Part shown: positions 51,631 to 60,464 of the stretch, in pieces
How positions within the stretch are numbered: the stretch's first letter is position 1
Layout of the letters: every line of letters begins with the position of its first letter
NCBI GenBank assembly: GCA_017429835.1
Contig: JAFROD010000051.1
Span: 1-64,000, forward strand
Source: Oscillospiraceae bacterium
GTDB taxonomy: Bacteria; Bacillota; Clostridia; Oscillospirales; Oscillospiraceae
Direction of reading: 5' to 3'
Length of the DNA stretch: 64,000 nt
Notes under the pieces: generated by a model
What the model saw: only the letters and a program-made list of their open reading frames with translations
Told to the model about the DNA's origin: nothing
Database searches by the model: none
Translations under genes and position numbers: made by a program

Positions 51631-52470
51631 TTATCGGTAGGAGAAGAAGCCTTCTCCGCTTTTACGACCAAGCTTTCCGGCGCGAACCATCGTTCGCAGC
51701 AGCGGCGCAGGTCTGTATTTATCGTCGCCGGTTTCCGTCTGAAGCGTCTGCATGATCGCCAATACGACGTCCAATCCGATCAGATCGCAAAGCGCAAGCG
51801 GCCCCATGGGATGATTCGCGCCGAGCCGCATGGCGATATCAATATCCTCCGCAGAGGCGACGCCTTCCGACAGGAGAAAGACCGCCTCATTGATCATAGG
51901 AATCAAAAGACGATTCACCACAAAACCCGGCGCTTCCTTCACACGTACCGGTTCTTTTCCCAAAGATTTTGCCAGCATTTCCGCACGCTCCGCTACGTTT
52001 TGCGGCGTAAGCGCGCCGGAAATGATCTCAACGAGCTTCATCACGGGCGCGGGGTTGAAAAAGTGCATGCCGACCAAAGTATGATTCAGTCCGGCGCTCA
52101 ATTCGGTAATTGAGAGCGAAGACGTATTTGTGGCAAAAACCGCGTTCTCCCGCACGATGCCGTCAAGCTCCTGCAGCAGGCGCTTTTTCGCCGCCATATC
52201 CTCGATCGCGGCTTCGATGACCCAATCAGCGTCTGCGCCGATTTCCTTCGTTCCAGTGACGATTTTTTCGAGGATCGCGTCCGCCTGCTCCTGCGTGAGG
52301 CGCTCCTTTGCAACCATACGCGCAAGCGATTTCGCAATCAGCAGCTTCCCGTTTTCGGCAATCGCGGCGTCTACGTCGGCTATATAGACGCGCTCGGCTT
52401 CATCCCACTGCGCAAAGACCTGCGCAATGCCGGATCCCATCGTTCCGGCGCCGACAACCATCACTTTCAT
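51631..52470 (-). CDS. hbd: 3-hydroxybutyryl-CoA dehydrogenase
   Basis: Reduces acetoacetyl-CoA to (S)-3-hydroxybutyryl-CoA. 279 residues. The NAD(P)-binding GAGTMGSGIAQVFA starts at residue 7; the catalytic His is in GMHFFNPAPVMKLVEI, with SLSITELSAGLN just before and PGFVVNRLLIPMINEA after, diagnostic for the family. AGAGG ribosome site 5-6 bases upstream. First of the hbd-thl pair. Confidence 0.95.
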   Translation of the reverse strand: MKVMVVGAGTMGSGIAQVFAQWDEAERVYIADVDAAIAENGKLLIAKSLARMVAKERLTQEQADAILEKIVTGTKEIGADADWVIEAAIEDMAAKKRLLQELDGIVRENAVFATNTSSLSITELSAGLNHTLVGMHFFNPAPVMKLVEIISGALTPQNVAERAEMLAKSLGKEPVRVKEAPGFVVNRLLIPMINEAVFLLSEGVASAEDIDIAMRLGANHPMGPLALCDLIGLDVVLAIMQTLQTETGDDKYRPAPLLRTMVRAGKLGRKSGEGFFSYR

Positions 52471-52532
52471 GTCATACCTCTTTTCGCCTGCCGCGCAAAA
52501 CGGTCAAGCTGGCGTACTAATTATTTATTTCT

Positions 52533-53075
52533 TCATCCGGATTCGCGCGTGCAAAACCGACGTTGTGCGAAAGCTGTAACCCAGATATGCGCAGCGCCGA
52601 AAAACGTGCCGAACGTATTCATGATAACGTCATCTGTTTCCGTTTTTCCCAGGGCGAATGCATATTGCAGCGTTTCCAATATGGCGCTTGTCAGCAGTCC
52701 GATCAGCACCGTAAGCGCCACGCATTTGCCTGTCGTCATTTTTTGCGACAGTAACGCAGAGAGTGACAGCCCCAGCGGCACAAACAGCACCGCATTCAAT
52801 ACCATCGAGCGGTAATATTCGCCCTCTTCTCTCGCCTTCAGAAAGGTCACGAACGGTCGCAGTACGAGGCTCCGCACTCCGCCGTTTCTTGCCAAAACCG
52901 TCTGGTACAGAATCAACGCGATCGACAGCACAAGTCCGAGCAGCGCAGCGCCGGTATGGACGCGCTTTTGTCGGCGCAGGAGTATCATAGCAACTGTCCA
53001 CGCCGCCCATCCTGCGACGCAGAGCAGAATCTGCGCCCACGGCTTCAGGTAGTAAATGTACTGAAAAAAAGTCAT
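52533..53075 (-). CDS. VanZ-like membrane protein
   Basis: 180 residues, four to five hydrophobic segments. NAVLFVPLGLSLSALL and LLTSAILETLQYAFALGKTETDDVIMNTFGTFFG match the VanZ-like family (PF04892). In enterococcal vancomycin-resistance clusters VanZ gives teicoplanin resistance; in other loci, including exopolysaccharide clusters, the role is unknown. The ribosome site is weak. No resistance genes are nearby, so no resistance is claimed. Confidence 0.85.
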   Translation of the reverse strand: MTFFQYIYYLKPWAQILLCVAGWAAWTVAMILLRRQKRVHTGAALLGLVLSIALILYQTVLARNGGVRSLVLRPFVTFLKAREEGEYYRSMVLNAVLFVPLGLSLSALLSQKMTTGKCVALTVLIGLLTSAILETLQYAFALGKTETDDVIMNTFGTFFGAAHIWVTAFAQRRFCTRESG

Positions 53076-53162
53076 TACATTATCTCATTTCGCGACGCCC
53101 CGTTGCGTATCCAAAGTGGATCGCAAAACATTCTTCATCGCAGTATCCCTCACGGAACTTGA

Positions 53163-54206
53163 CTATCTCTTGCGACATGCAAGCAAGCGCACAGTCGGGC
53201 GAATGATTCCCCGCCGGAACAAAAACAGCATTGTCCGGAAGCGTCCCTTCGGCGTCCGGCGGATATTCTCCGCCGTAAACATCTCGCTGAATTTCGGATC
53301 GTTACGCACGGTCCGGATCGTTTCCGACTTTTCTTTCGTTCCGCGGTCCGGCGGGCTGAGAAACAGCTCGCGTTCGATCGCCGACACGCATCTTCTGTAA
53401 TACTGCGCGTCCAGGCCGATGCGCGCCAGCTCCAGATAGTCCGGCGCCTTTTGCTCGAAGAGTTCAAAATAGTAACGATAGTATTTTTTCGTTTCATCCA
53501 GATAGTCGGGATGGTAGCGGAAGGTGGTCGAGGTCGGATTCCTGCGGTGCCAATAGACCGGCAGCGAGGTCGTGACCGCCGTTTGCGCTTCCAGCAGGTA
53601 GGCAAACGCGACGTACGTATCCTCGCCGTAGGAGATCGGCAGGAACCGAATTTGCTTTTCCTTCAGCAAAGCCGTCTTGTAGAGGCTGGAGAAGAATTCC
53701 CAGTTTACGACGGATTTTTCCGTTTTCCGCTCCAGCGGCTTCAGGTCGTTCTTATCGAAAATAACGCCCTCGATAATCTCCTTTTTCCCGCGGTGAACAT
53801 ATTCCTTTTTCTCTGTTTCTTCTCTTTGGATGGCGTCCCTGAAGTTTTTGGAAACACCCAATGCAATATCCGCGTGGTTGTCCTCCAAAAGCTGCATAAG
53901 ATAGCTGAACGTAAACGGCTCCAACACGTCGTCGGGGTCGAGGAAGAAACAGTATTCACCGCTCATCTGCTCCATCGCCAGATTTCTGGCTTGTCCGACG
54001 CCGCGGTTTTCCGTATGAATTACATGAAAACGGGAGTCCCTCGCTGCATACGCATCGCAAATTGCTCCGCTTCCGTCCGTAGAGCCGTCATTCACGATAA
54101 TCACTTCAAAGTCCTGATGCTCCTGCGCAAGGATGCTGTCAAAGCACTCTGCCGCATAGTCTTCTACATTGAACACCGGGATGATAACCGAAACCGTCTT
54201 ATTCAT
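53163..54206 (-). CDS. Glycosyltransferase family 2
   Basis: Start at 54206 (MNKTVSVIIPVFNVE), 347 residues, with GAGGGAA upstream. GT-A fold: SVIIPVFNVEDYAAECFDSILAQ, VNDGSTDGSGAICDAYA and the metal/sugar-binding FLDPDDVLEPF. C-terminal part rich in Arg. Cytosolic face of the membrane is expected; donor and acceptor sugars cannot be assigned. In the polysaccharide locus, next to a second GT2. Confidence 0.9.
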   Translation of the reverse strand: MNKTVSVIIPVFNVEDYAAECFDSILAQEHQDFEVIIVNDGSTDGSGAICDAYAARDSRFHVIHTENRGVGQARNLAMEQMSGEYCFFLDPDDVLEPFTFSYLMQLLEDNHADIALGVSKNFRDAIQREETEKKEYVHRGKKEIIEGVIFDKNDLKPLERKTEKSVVNWEFFSSLYKTALLKEKQIRFLPISYGEDTYVAFAYLLEAQTAVTTSLPVYWHRRNPTSTTFRYHPDYLDETKKYYRYYFELFEQKAPDYLELARIGLDAQYYRRCVSAIERELFLSPPDRGTKEKSETIRTVRNDPKFSEMFTAENIRRTPKGRFRTMLFLFRRGIIRPTVRLLACRKR

Positions 54207-54248
54207 CTTATTCCCTCGCGATTCTCTTGCGATTATCATAAAAGATCG

Positions 54249-55208
54249 TTACTTCCCCGCAATCTTGCGGAACCAGGGATGCTTTGCGCCGAACAGATAC
54301 ACGCGGTCTTTCCTTCTCAACGCCTGGTCTTTCTTTAAGTTTTGATACGCTGCTATTGCAACGTCTTTCTTTCCGCTGCGGTACGCGACAGAAAGCCGTC
54401 TTCTTGCATAATTGACCCGAACCTGCCGCTCCGCCTTCTTACGATCTGCTTCCGGCATTTGGATCCCGGCAAGCGTATGCCGCAGGATGTCCTCGTGTTC
54501 GTCACATCGAAACAGTACCTTTTCAGCGGAATCGTCTCTCGACATACTGTTGTCCGAAACAACGTAATAAAAGAGCGGTTCGTTGAGAAAATGGCGCTTA
54601 TAATGATAATACATCGGCAGAAGAAGCTGCCAATCCTGTCCTCTCCTTGCAGGATAGATCTGACGATCGGGATACTGCTCCGTAAACATGGAAACACGCG
54701 CCATGTGTGCGCCGGGCGTAAAAATGGATTCTCCGTTCAGCAGATTCCAGAACTGCGCTTCGTTCTCGTTATCCGGCACGCCGGAGGAAACCGTGCGGAT
54801 CGGCTGATCTACCGTGCCCTCTTTTACAATATAGGCGTCCGACGTGATCACGCCGTAGTCCGGATGCGCCTCCATCCAAGTCACGCGCTTCTCGACAGAC
54901 GTCGGCGCGTAGAAATCGTCCGCGTCCGCCCAGCACAGATAATCGCCGGTAATGACCCGCAGGCCGGCGTTGATCGCCGCGCCGAGTCCACCGTTTTCCT
55001 GCTTCACGTAGAGAAAGCGGTAGCCGCGCTTCTCAAACTGTTCCTGATACGAAAGCACAACGCGCTCCGTGTCGTCCTTCGAGCCGTCGTTGACGAGAAT
55101 GTATTCGATATTGTCGTACGTCTGCGCTAAAACAGACTCGATCATCCTGCCGATCACGGCAGCGCCGTTATAGCAGGGAGTGATAATACTGACAAGCGCT
55201 TTTTTCAT
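54249..55208 (-). CDS. Glycosyltransferase family 2
   Basis: 319 residues, GT-A fold: SIITPCYNGAAVIGRMIESVLAQ at the N-terminus, LVNDGSKDDTERVVLSY and WADADDFYAPTS (DxD-type motif). Long C-terminal helical part. 42 bases before the next GT2. Same locus as the flippase; specificity unknown. Confidence 0.9.
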   Translation of the reverse strand: MKKALVSIITPCYNGAAVIGRMIESVLAQTYDNIEYILVNDGSKDDTERVVLSYQEQFEKRGYRFLYVKQENGGLGAAINAGLRVITGDYLCWADADDFYAPTSVEKRVTWMEAHPDYGVITSDAYIVKEGTVDQPIRTVSSGVPDNENEAQFWNLLNGESIFTPGAHMARVSMFTEQYPDRQIYPARRGQDWQLLLPMYYHYKRHFLNEPLFYYVVSDNSMSRDDSAEKVLFRCDEHEDILRHTLAGIQMPEADRKKAERQVRVNYARRRLSVAYRSGKKDVAIAAYQNLKKDQALRRKDRVYLFGAKHPWFRKIAGK

Positions 55209-55230
55209 CTTGCCCTCCGTTTCTTTTGCG

Positions 55231-56718
55231 TTAACCCTCTGTGACGTCTTCTTCGCGCGCTTCCTGTTTCTTCGTTCGTTTTGAGAAAAAGCCCCTGATG
55301 ATCTCCTTGCTGTAGGAGTACGCGGCAGGCTTCGTCAGCCGCGCGGCAAGATAGTACACACCGGCACCGACAACGACTTGCAGCAGCAGGCGCAACGCTT
55401 GATGGATGGGGAGATAATTCATTGCAAACACGACACCGCCCATCAGGAGCGTGAGCAGAAGATACGGGAGGATATCCCTGACCTGCTCGCCGAAGCTGTA
55501 GCGCAGCAGCTTTTTATTTGGGATCGCATTAATTACCGTCGCTGCGATCTCCGTCAGCATTGCCGCAAAGACGATCCAGAAAACGCCGAACCAGATGGAG
55601 GCGAGCAGCAGGGCGATTCCTACGCTCTTTTTAATGATTTCCAACTTCAGATAGACGTCGCTTTTTCCAATCGCTTTGATCGCCTGAATATTCGCATACT
55701 GCATCGGCCGGAACATGAATGAGACGCACAAGAGCTGCATAAACGGAATAATTGGGTTCCATTTGCTGGTGTAGACGAGCGGAACGACCGTCGGCGCAAC
55801 AACTGCTAAGCCGACCATCGCCGGAAATACAAAAAAGCAGCTTGTGGTGATGGTCTTTCTTGTGATATCCTTGACGCGCTCCAGATCGTCCTGTTCCTTC
55901 GCCAGAATCGGAAACAGCACGTCGTTGATCGGCGCATGGATGCTGTTTTCGAGCACGGAGGGGAAAGTTTTGCCCTTATCATAGTACGCCAGATCGGCTT
56001 TCGAATACTTTTTACCGATAATCAGACTGCGAAGTTCGGTATATCCGGTGTTGATCAGTCCGGAAACCAGAATTTTCCAGCCATAGTTCAGCAAGCCTTT
56101 TACGCGAGTAAACGAGAAGCAGAGTTTCGGATACCACCGCGTCGCAAACAGGAAGAAGACCTTATCTACCACAATGTCCGTCAGCTGCTGACCGACCAGC
56201 GCCCAAACGCCGTAGCCCGCGTATGCCATCCAGATGCCGACCACGGCGGAAAGTACCGTTCCGATAAACGACGCCCAAAAGAACTGCTTGAACATCAGCT
56301 TCCTGGAAACGATCGCATTCTGAACCGTTCCGAGCGCGCTGATCGGCAAACGCAGTCCAAGCACACGCAGCACGGAACACAGCAGCGGTGAATCGTAGAA
56401 ATCTCCGATGTAGGCCGCGGCAAAAAACAGGAGCGCATACAACGCGGACGAAATAACAAACGCCGCGTAGAACGTAGAGGAAAAATCCAGCTCATCGGCA
56501 TCCTTTTTCTGTACCAGCGCAACGCCGAAGCCGTATGTGACGAAAACGTCAAATAATGTAATAAAAACAGTTGTCAGCGAGATGACGCCGTAGTCTTCCG
56601 GAAACAGAATGCGCGCAAGGATGATCGAAACGACACCTGTGACGATTTTCGTCAGCAATCGCTCGGCAAACTTCCACGCCATGCCGGATAGCGCTTTCCC
56701 TCGATAGGTTTCTTTCAT
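55231..56718 (-). CDS. Polysaccharide flippase (Wzx/MOP superfamily)
   Basis: 495 residues with about 12-14 membrane segments. The N-terminus GKALSGMAWKFAERLLTKIVTGVVSI and the FPEDYGVISLTTVFITLF motif are typical of RfbX/WzxC-type exporters that flip undecaprenyl-linked repeat units across the membrane. Its presence with four glycosyltransferase-like genes implies a Wzx/Wzy-type pathway, but no Wzy polymerase or initiating transferase is visible in the window. Confidence 0.92.
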   Translation of the reverse strand: MKETYRGKALSGMAWKFAERLLTKIVTGVVSIILARILFPEDYGVISLTTVFITLFDVFVTYGFGVALVQKKDADELDFSSTFYAAFVISSALYALLFFAAAYIGDFYDSPLLCSVLRVLGLRLPISALGTVQNAIVSRKLMFKQFFWASFIGTVLSAVVGIWMAYAGYGVWALVGQQLTDIVVDKVFFLFATRWYPKLCFSFTRVKGLLNYGWKILVSGLINTGYTELRSLIIGKKYSKADLAYYDKGKTFPSVLENSIHAPINDVLFPILAKEQDDLERVKDITRKTITTSCFFVFPAMVGLAVVAPTVVPLVYTSKWNPIIPFMQLLCVSFMFRPMQYANIQAIKAIGKSDVYLKLEIIKKSVGIALLLASIWFGVFWIVFAAMLTEIAATVINAIPNKKLLRYSFGEQVRDILPYLLLTLLMGGVVFAMNYLPIHQALRLLLQVVVGAGVYYLAARLTKPAAYSYSKEIIRGFFSKRTKKQEAREEDVTEG

Positions 56719-56767
56719 GCTTGTTTCCTGCTCTCAGATAGAATCGGCTCTGCGCAAATGCCTGAGA

Positions 56768-57997
56768 CTACGCATTTTCACCGTAATAAAGATAACGAAG
56801 TAGCTGTTCTTTAGACATTTCATCGATTCCAAGGTACGCCAAATCATACTTGGTCTCTTTGAAATAATTTTTCTCGTGCATCGCGCCGCCCAGGACGATC
56901 ATGGAATCAATAATCGGGGTCGGAACGCCAAACTTCACTCCAAGGTCATGATAAATCTTGCAGCCGACAGGAATATCTTCCGTAATATATCTGTGGTCAA
57001 TGCTATTGGGTCCGGTGTTTCCTTCGTTACACGGCTTGTCCAACGGGAAAACGACGTTATCCTTGCCCTCTGCGTTTAATCCCATGTATTCTTGCGTGAG
57101 GATGCTTCTCCTTGAGAAAAACATCTCGTAATCGTAAGACGGCATTTCAATTCCAATTGCGTTTGCAATCGCTTTCTCTTCTTCATAGAATTGATATTGC
57201 ACCCTGCAAATCGACGGGCAAAGACCATGAGAATACATAGAGTAAGAATCCGGCTCGTTGCCATATACCAGAGACCAGTTCTCCATGCTGGATACGCCGA
57301 GCAGGGATGCAGGAACGTGGATCACAGGGTTTACGTTGGAAAAGCCGATATCCAGCATTGTATCTCCCGCGACGGGACCGTTGCCATTTGTGACGGCATC
57401 CATACAAGGGAGATATTTAATTGATTCCATAAAATCTTCGATATCCGTCATTGGCTGACATGCGCCTCGTAACGTGATTGCCCGGTACTTCGCCGCAACG
57501 TGAGGCATCATAAATCCGCCGACTTTTTCAATTCTCGTTCCATACGGAGCGGACGCCCAGCCGCCGACAATGACCTTTTTGGTGCAGCCCATTTCCCGCA
57601 TATACTTGCGCAGCAGCAGACTGGCATAGTTGTCCGTAAATACATGGATTACCTGACCGTCTTCCAGCAGCGGAACAAGTGTTTTCAAATAGTGTTCATG
57701 GGCATGAGCAGGTATACCGATTATAATCAGTCCCGCTCCTTTCACTACTTCCGCCATATTGGTACTGACAACATCCATAAAAGCCTTGCCGGATCTTTCA
57801 AAGCCATACAGGTTCCTTTGGATTCCATCAAAAAGAATACCCGTTTTCTCCAGACCTGCAACAGATTCCTTACTTCTCGAGTAGAGCCGTACTTCTCTTC
57901 CCGCGAGTTTGCAATCCGCAGCGCAGGTTTTGCCGACTGCCCCGCCGCCGAGAACAGCGATCGGTAGATCCTTCAAATATGACATATCGTGTTTCAT
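56768..57997 (-). CDS. Octopine/nopaline-type opine dehydrogenase
   Basis: 409 residues of the NAD/NADP octopine/nopaline dehydrogenase family. The Rossmann motif GGGAVGKTCAAD lies near the N-terminus (about 17-28). The C-terminal Octopine_DH domain has NPVIHVPASLLG with the expected catalytic His, and the MENWSLVYG segment. Family members reductively join the amino group of an amino acid to a 2-oxo acid, giving an N-(1-carboxyalkyl) amino acid. Here it follows the ATP-grasp gene by 26 bases and precedes the flippase, not a catabolic set. Substrates are unknown; a role in building an opine-like substituent of the glycan is inferred. Local DNA is AT-richer. Confidence 0.88.
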   Translation of the reverse strand: MKHDMSYLKDLPIAVLGGGAVGKTCAADCKLAGREVRLYSRSKESVAGLEKTGILFDGIQRNLYGFERSGKAFMDVVSTNMAEVVKGAGLIIIGIPAHAHEHYLKTLVPLLEDGQVIHVFTDNYASLLLRKYMREMGCTKKVIVGGWASAPYGTRIEKVGGFMMPHVAAKYRAITLRGACQPMTDIEDFMESIKYLPCMDAVTNGNGPVAGDTMLDIGFSNVNPVIHVPASLLGVSSMENWSLVYGNEPDSYSMYSHGLCPSICRVQYQFYEEEKAIANAIGIEMPSYDYEMFFSRRSILTQEYMGLNAEGKDNVVFPLDKPCNEGNTGPNSIDHRYITEDIPVGCKIYHDLGVKFGVPTPIIDSMIVLGGAMHEKNYFKETKYDLAYLGIDEMSKEQLLRYLYYGENA

Positions 57998-58023
57998 CTT
58001 CAGCTGTACCTTTCTGTAAATAA

Positions 58024-59289
58024 TCAGATTAGTTTTCTTGCATCAATCTTGGATACAACCATGTCGGCACCATTCTCATCCAAAACATGGAATGTACTAT
58101 AAATATACCGAAGAAAAGATACCGGATCCTCGTCGTCATTGAGATTTACGCCAAATTCGGCCGCTCGTTGTTGAATGTCGCCAGTAGCAGGCACGCAATC
58201 TCCCGGCTTGAGTTTCTGCTGGACCACAGTGACTGAAGGATGGCGTTTGATTTCGTCAATGCCCGTAATTGCTTTTATCATACCCGGTCGAACGGAAACC
58301 GTAACCAGCAGGCAAGTCGTTCCTCCGAGTAAATACGCGTCTTGCGGATTTCCAATACAAGTTTTGGTATCGCCAGTGACGGCAAAATGAATCATGCTTT
58401 TGACAGGATCGAATCCGGTGGCGCGGCTAAGCATCAAGTCATAATCTGACCCAGGCATTCTTAAAGCGGGATCATAATAGCGAATTGTATCGCCATCAAA
58501 AAAGCCTTGCAAAAAAACAGGACCGAATTGAATGCCTAGGGCACGAATCATCTTCTTGACTTTGGTCATGCAGTTCTTTTCAAACTGCTTTGAAAAGGCT
58601 GATGGAAATCTTGAACACATTACTTGCCTGTTTAGACCGTCAGCTTTCTGCCCAAGGAATCTGTCTCCGAATTTGATTAGATACGGCTCTCCGTCTACAA
58701 CGAAGAACGCAGACGCTGTATCCTGCATATTATTGATGTATGCTTCACATATCGCCTCGCCGTTTAAGGAAAACCTTTGCGCTTCCGCATAAGCGCGTAT
58801 CGCTTCTTCTTTTGAAGCACAAATGCACTGCCCACGCGATCCTCTGCATTCCGCCGGTTTTATCAGCAGCGGATAACGAGCGTTTCCGGCTTGAACATCA
58901 TCAAACGAATACTCCGGTATAACGTCGACGTCATGCTCCATACAAAACTGCTTAAACCTTCTTTTGTCCGTCATTATGTTATATTGCTCAACTGTTCCAA
59001 AGCACGGGAGCTTCAATTCTCTGCAAATCTCTGCATACGGTTTTTGCGCCAGATCGTTGCAGCAGTTAAGAACCGCATCAATTCCTGTCTCTCTGCACTT
59101 CTTCACAATTGCATCTACATCTGTAATGCTGAACATCCACGACTCATCTGCAATTATTTTTGCAGGAGAATCTTCAAGATAGTCTGTCACGGCAACATAG
59201 AGACCCATCTCTTTTGCCTTTTTTACTGCTTTTACGTGGACGTCTGCTCCAGCCAGAATCAGCAGTTTTTTACCGGAAAAAATCATCAT
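58024..59289 (-). CDS. ATP-grasp domain ligase
   Basis: 421 residues. Preatp-grasp Rossmann part (about 1-110; LLILAGADVHVKAVKKAKEMG), then ATP-grasp core with PLLIKPAECRGSRGQ (phosphate-binding), EAYI and later YYDPALRMPG (magnesium ligands). It resembles carboxylate-amine ligases of the PurK/CarB-like or amino-acid ligase group rather than a known housekeeping enzyme. GGAGTAC ribosome site. Between the opine dehydrogenase and the DegT aminotransferase, it probably makes an amide or peptide bond on a sugar or amino acid. Substrates unassigned. Low GC compared with neighbours. Confidence 0.88.
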   Translation of the reverse strand: MMIFSGKKLLILAGADVHVKAVKKAKEMGLYVAVTDYLEDSPAKIIADESWMFSITDVDAIVKKCRETGIDAVLNCCNDLAQKPYAEICRELKLPCFGTVEQYNIMTDKRRFKQFCMEHDVDVIPEYSFDDVQAGNARYPLLIKPAECRGSRGQCICASKEEAIRAYAEAQRFSLNGEAICEAYINNMQDTASAFFVVDGEPYLIKFGDRFLGQKADGLNRQVMCSRFPSAFSKQFEKNCMTKVKKMIRALGIQFGPVFLQGFFDGDTIRYYDPALRMPGSDYDLMLSRATGFDPVKSMIHFAVTGDTKTCIGNPQDAYLLGGTTCLLVTVSVRPGMIKAITGIDEIKRHPSVTVVQQKLKPGDCVPATGDIQQRAAEFGVNLNDDEDPVSFLRYIYSTFHVLDENGADMVVSKIDARKLI

Positions 59290-59316
59290 GACCTGTACTC
59301 CGTAGTAATAGATTGC

Positions 59317-60459
59317 TTAATGAACACACGTTTCAAAGAAGTGAACGACTTCACGGATCACCGTCTGCACGTCCTCGTCTGTCAGTCTCATGTGAAGCGG
59401 CAGCGTCATGGTGTGATCGCTGATATACGCCGCGTGCGGGCAGGTGCCGTGGGCGTAACGGTACATCCTGTACTCCGTATTGTCGACGTAGTGCACGCCT
59501 GGGAAAATGTCGTGTTCATTCAGATACGTCATCAATTCATCTCTGCGTTCTATCAGAATCTGGAACAGATGACGGCTGCATTCCTCCGGGTACAGGACGT
59601 TGGCAAAGCGTATCTTGTCGCCAAGAACGGCAAGACCCTCCTGGTATTGCTCGCAGATTTCCCTGCGGCGGGCGTTGTCCTCGTCCAGATGGCGCAGCTG
59701 CACCAGCGCGAGAGATGCGATCACGGAGTTGCCGTGATCCTTTCTGCCGACGTATTCCACGTCGTATTTCCATTTATAGTTTCCGCCGGAGCCAGTTCTG
59801 GCGTATGTGTCCTTGTTGATGCCCAGCCATGCGCGCTTCCTGGCAACGGCATCTAGCTCTTTTTCGCGGAAGCAGATCATTCCGCTGTCGGCAGTCGGCA
59901 GGTTCTTAACTGCCTGGTAGGAATAGACTACTACGTCGGCTTCCCTGCCGGGAATCACGCCGTTGATCCGCGTTCCCGCCATGTGCGCGGCGTCAAGGAT
60001 CAGCTTCAGATTATACTTCTTTGCCAGCGTGACGATCTCGTCCCAATGACCGACGTTTCCGCCAAGTCCGACGTACATGATCGCACGGGTCTTTTCCGTG
60101 ATCTTCTTCTCTGCTTCCTTCGGATCCATGCAGAAGGTGTCGTCCACATCCGCAAAGACCGGATGCATGCCGCCCAGCAGGATCGCGTGGTTGGTCGAAA
60201 TAAACGTCAGCGGCGTCGTGATGATCTCGTCGCCGTCCGCCCAGCCGTACTTTTCCTTCAGAATCTCAATGCACAGGTTCAGACCCGCGGTCGAAGAATT
60301 CAGATAGTACGCATTTTCAAAGCCCGTATACTTCTTCCATGCTTCTTCCATCTGGACAGTCTTGAAGCCCATGCCGGTCCAGCCCTTTTCGAGGCATTCC
60401 CGAATCTCCGCGAGGCAGGCCTCCACATCAAAGGTTGCCTGAAATACTTGTATTGCCAC
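59317..60459 (-). CDS. DegT/DnrJ/EryC1/StrS sugar aminotransferase
   Basis: PLP enzyme that transaminates a keto group of a nucleotide-activated sugar. Start at GTG 60459 (AIQVFQATFD follows the start) because GGAG is 8 bases upstream; a GTG at 60468 overlaps the GNAT stop. 380 residues. The Schiff-base Lys is in SYQAVKNLPTAD, the NSSTAGLNLCIEIL pocket and TTPLTFISTNHAIL segment are typical. With rfbA/rfbB a dTDP-4-amino- or 3-amino-6-deoxysugar is the likely product, or a UDP-linked one from the CapE-type enzyme. Position (C3 or C4) cannot be read. Confidence 0.92.
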   Translation of the reverse strand: MAIQVFQATFDVEACLAEIRECLEKGWTGMGFKTVQMEEAWKKYTGFENAYYLNSSTAGLNLCIEILKEKYGWADGDEIITTPLTFISTNHAILLGGMHPVFADVDDTFCMDPKEAEKKITEKTRAIMYVGLGGNVGHWDEIVTLAKKYNLKLILDAAHMAGTRINGVIPGREADVVVYSYQAVKNLPTADSGMICFREKELDAVARKRAWLGINKDTYARTGSGGNYKWKYDVEYVGRKDHGNSVIASLALVQLRHLDEDNARRREICEQYQEGLAVLGDKIRFANVLYPEECSRHLFQILIERRDELMTYLNEHDIFPGVHYVDNTEYRMYRYAHGTCPHAAYISDHTMTLPLHMRLTDEDVQTVIREVVHFFETCVH

Positions 60460-60464
60460 GATAG

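Noticed and set aside
50527..52113. Open frame of 528 codons spanning thl and hbd on the plus strand
   Set aside because: Crosses two well-supported genes on the other strand and has shadow-like composition.
52533..53075. Vancomycin/teicoplanin resistance because of the VanZ-like gene
   Set aside because: No vanA/B-type, vanH, vanX or vanRS genes nearby; VanZ-like proteins are widespread in Firmicutes without resistance.
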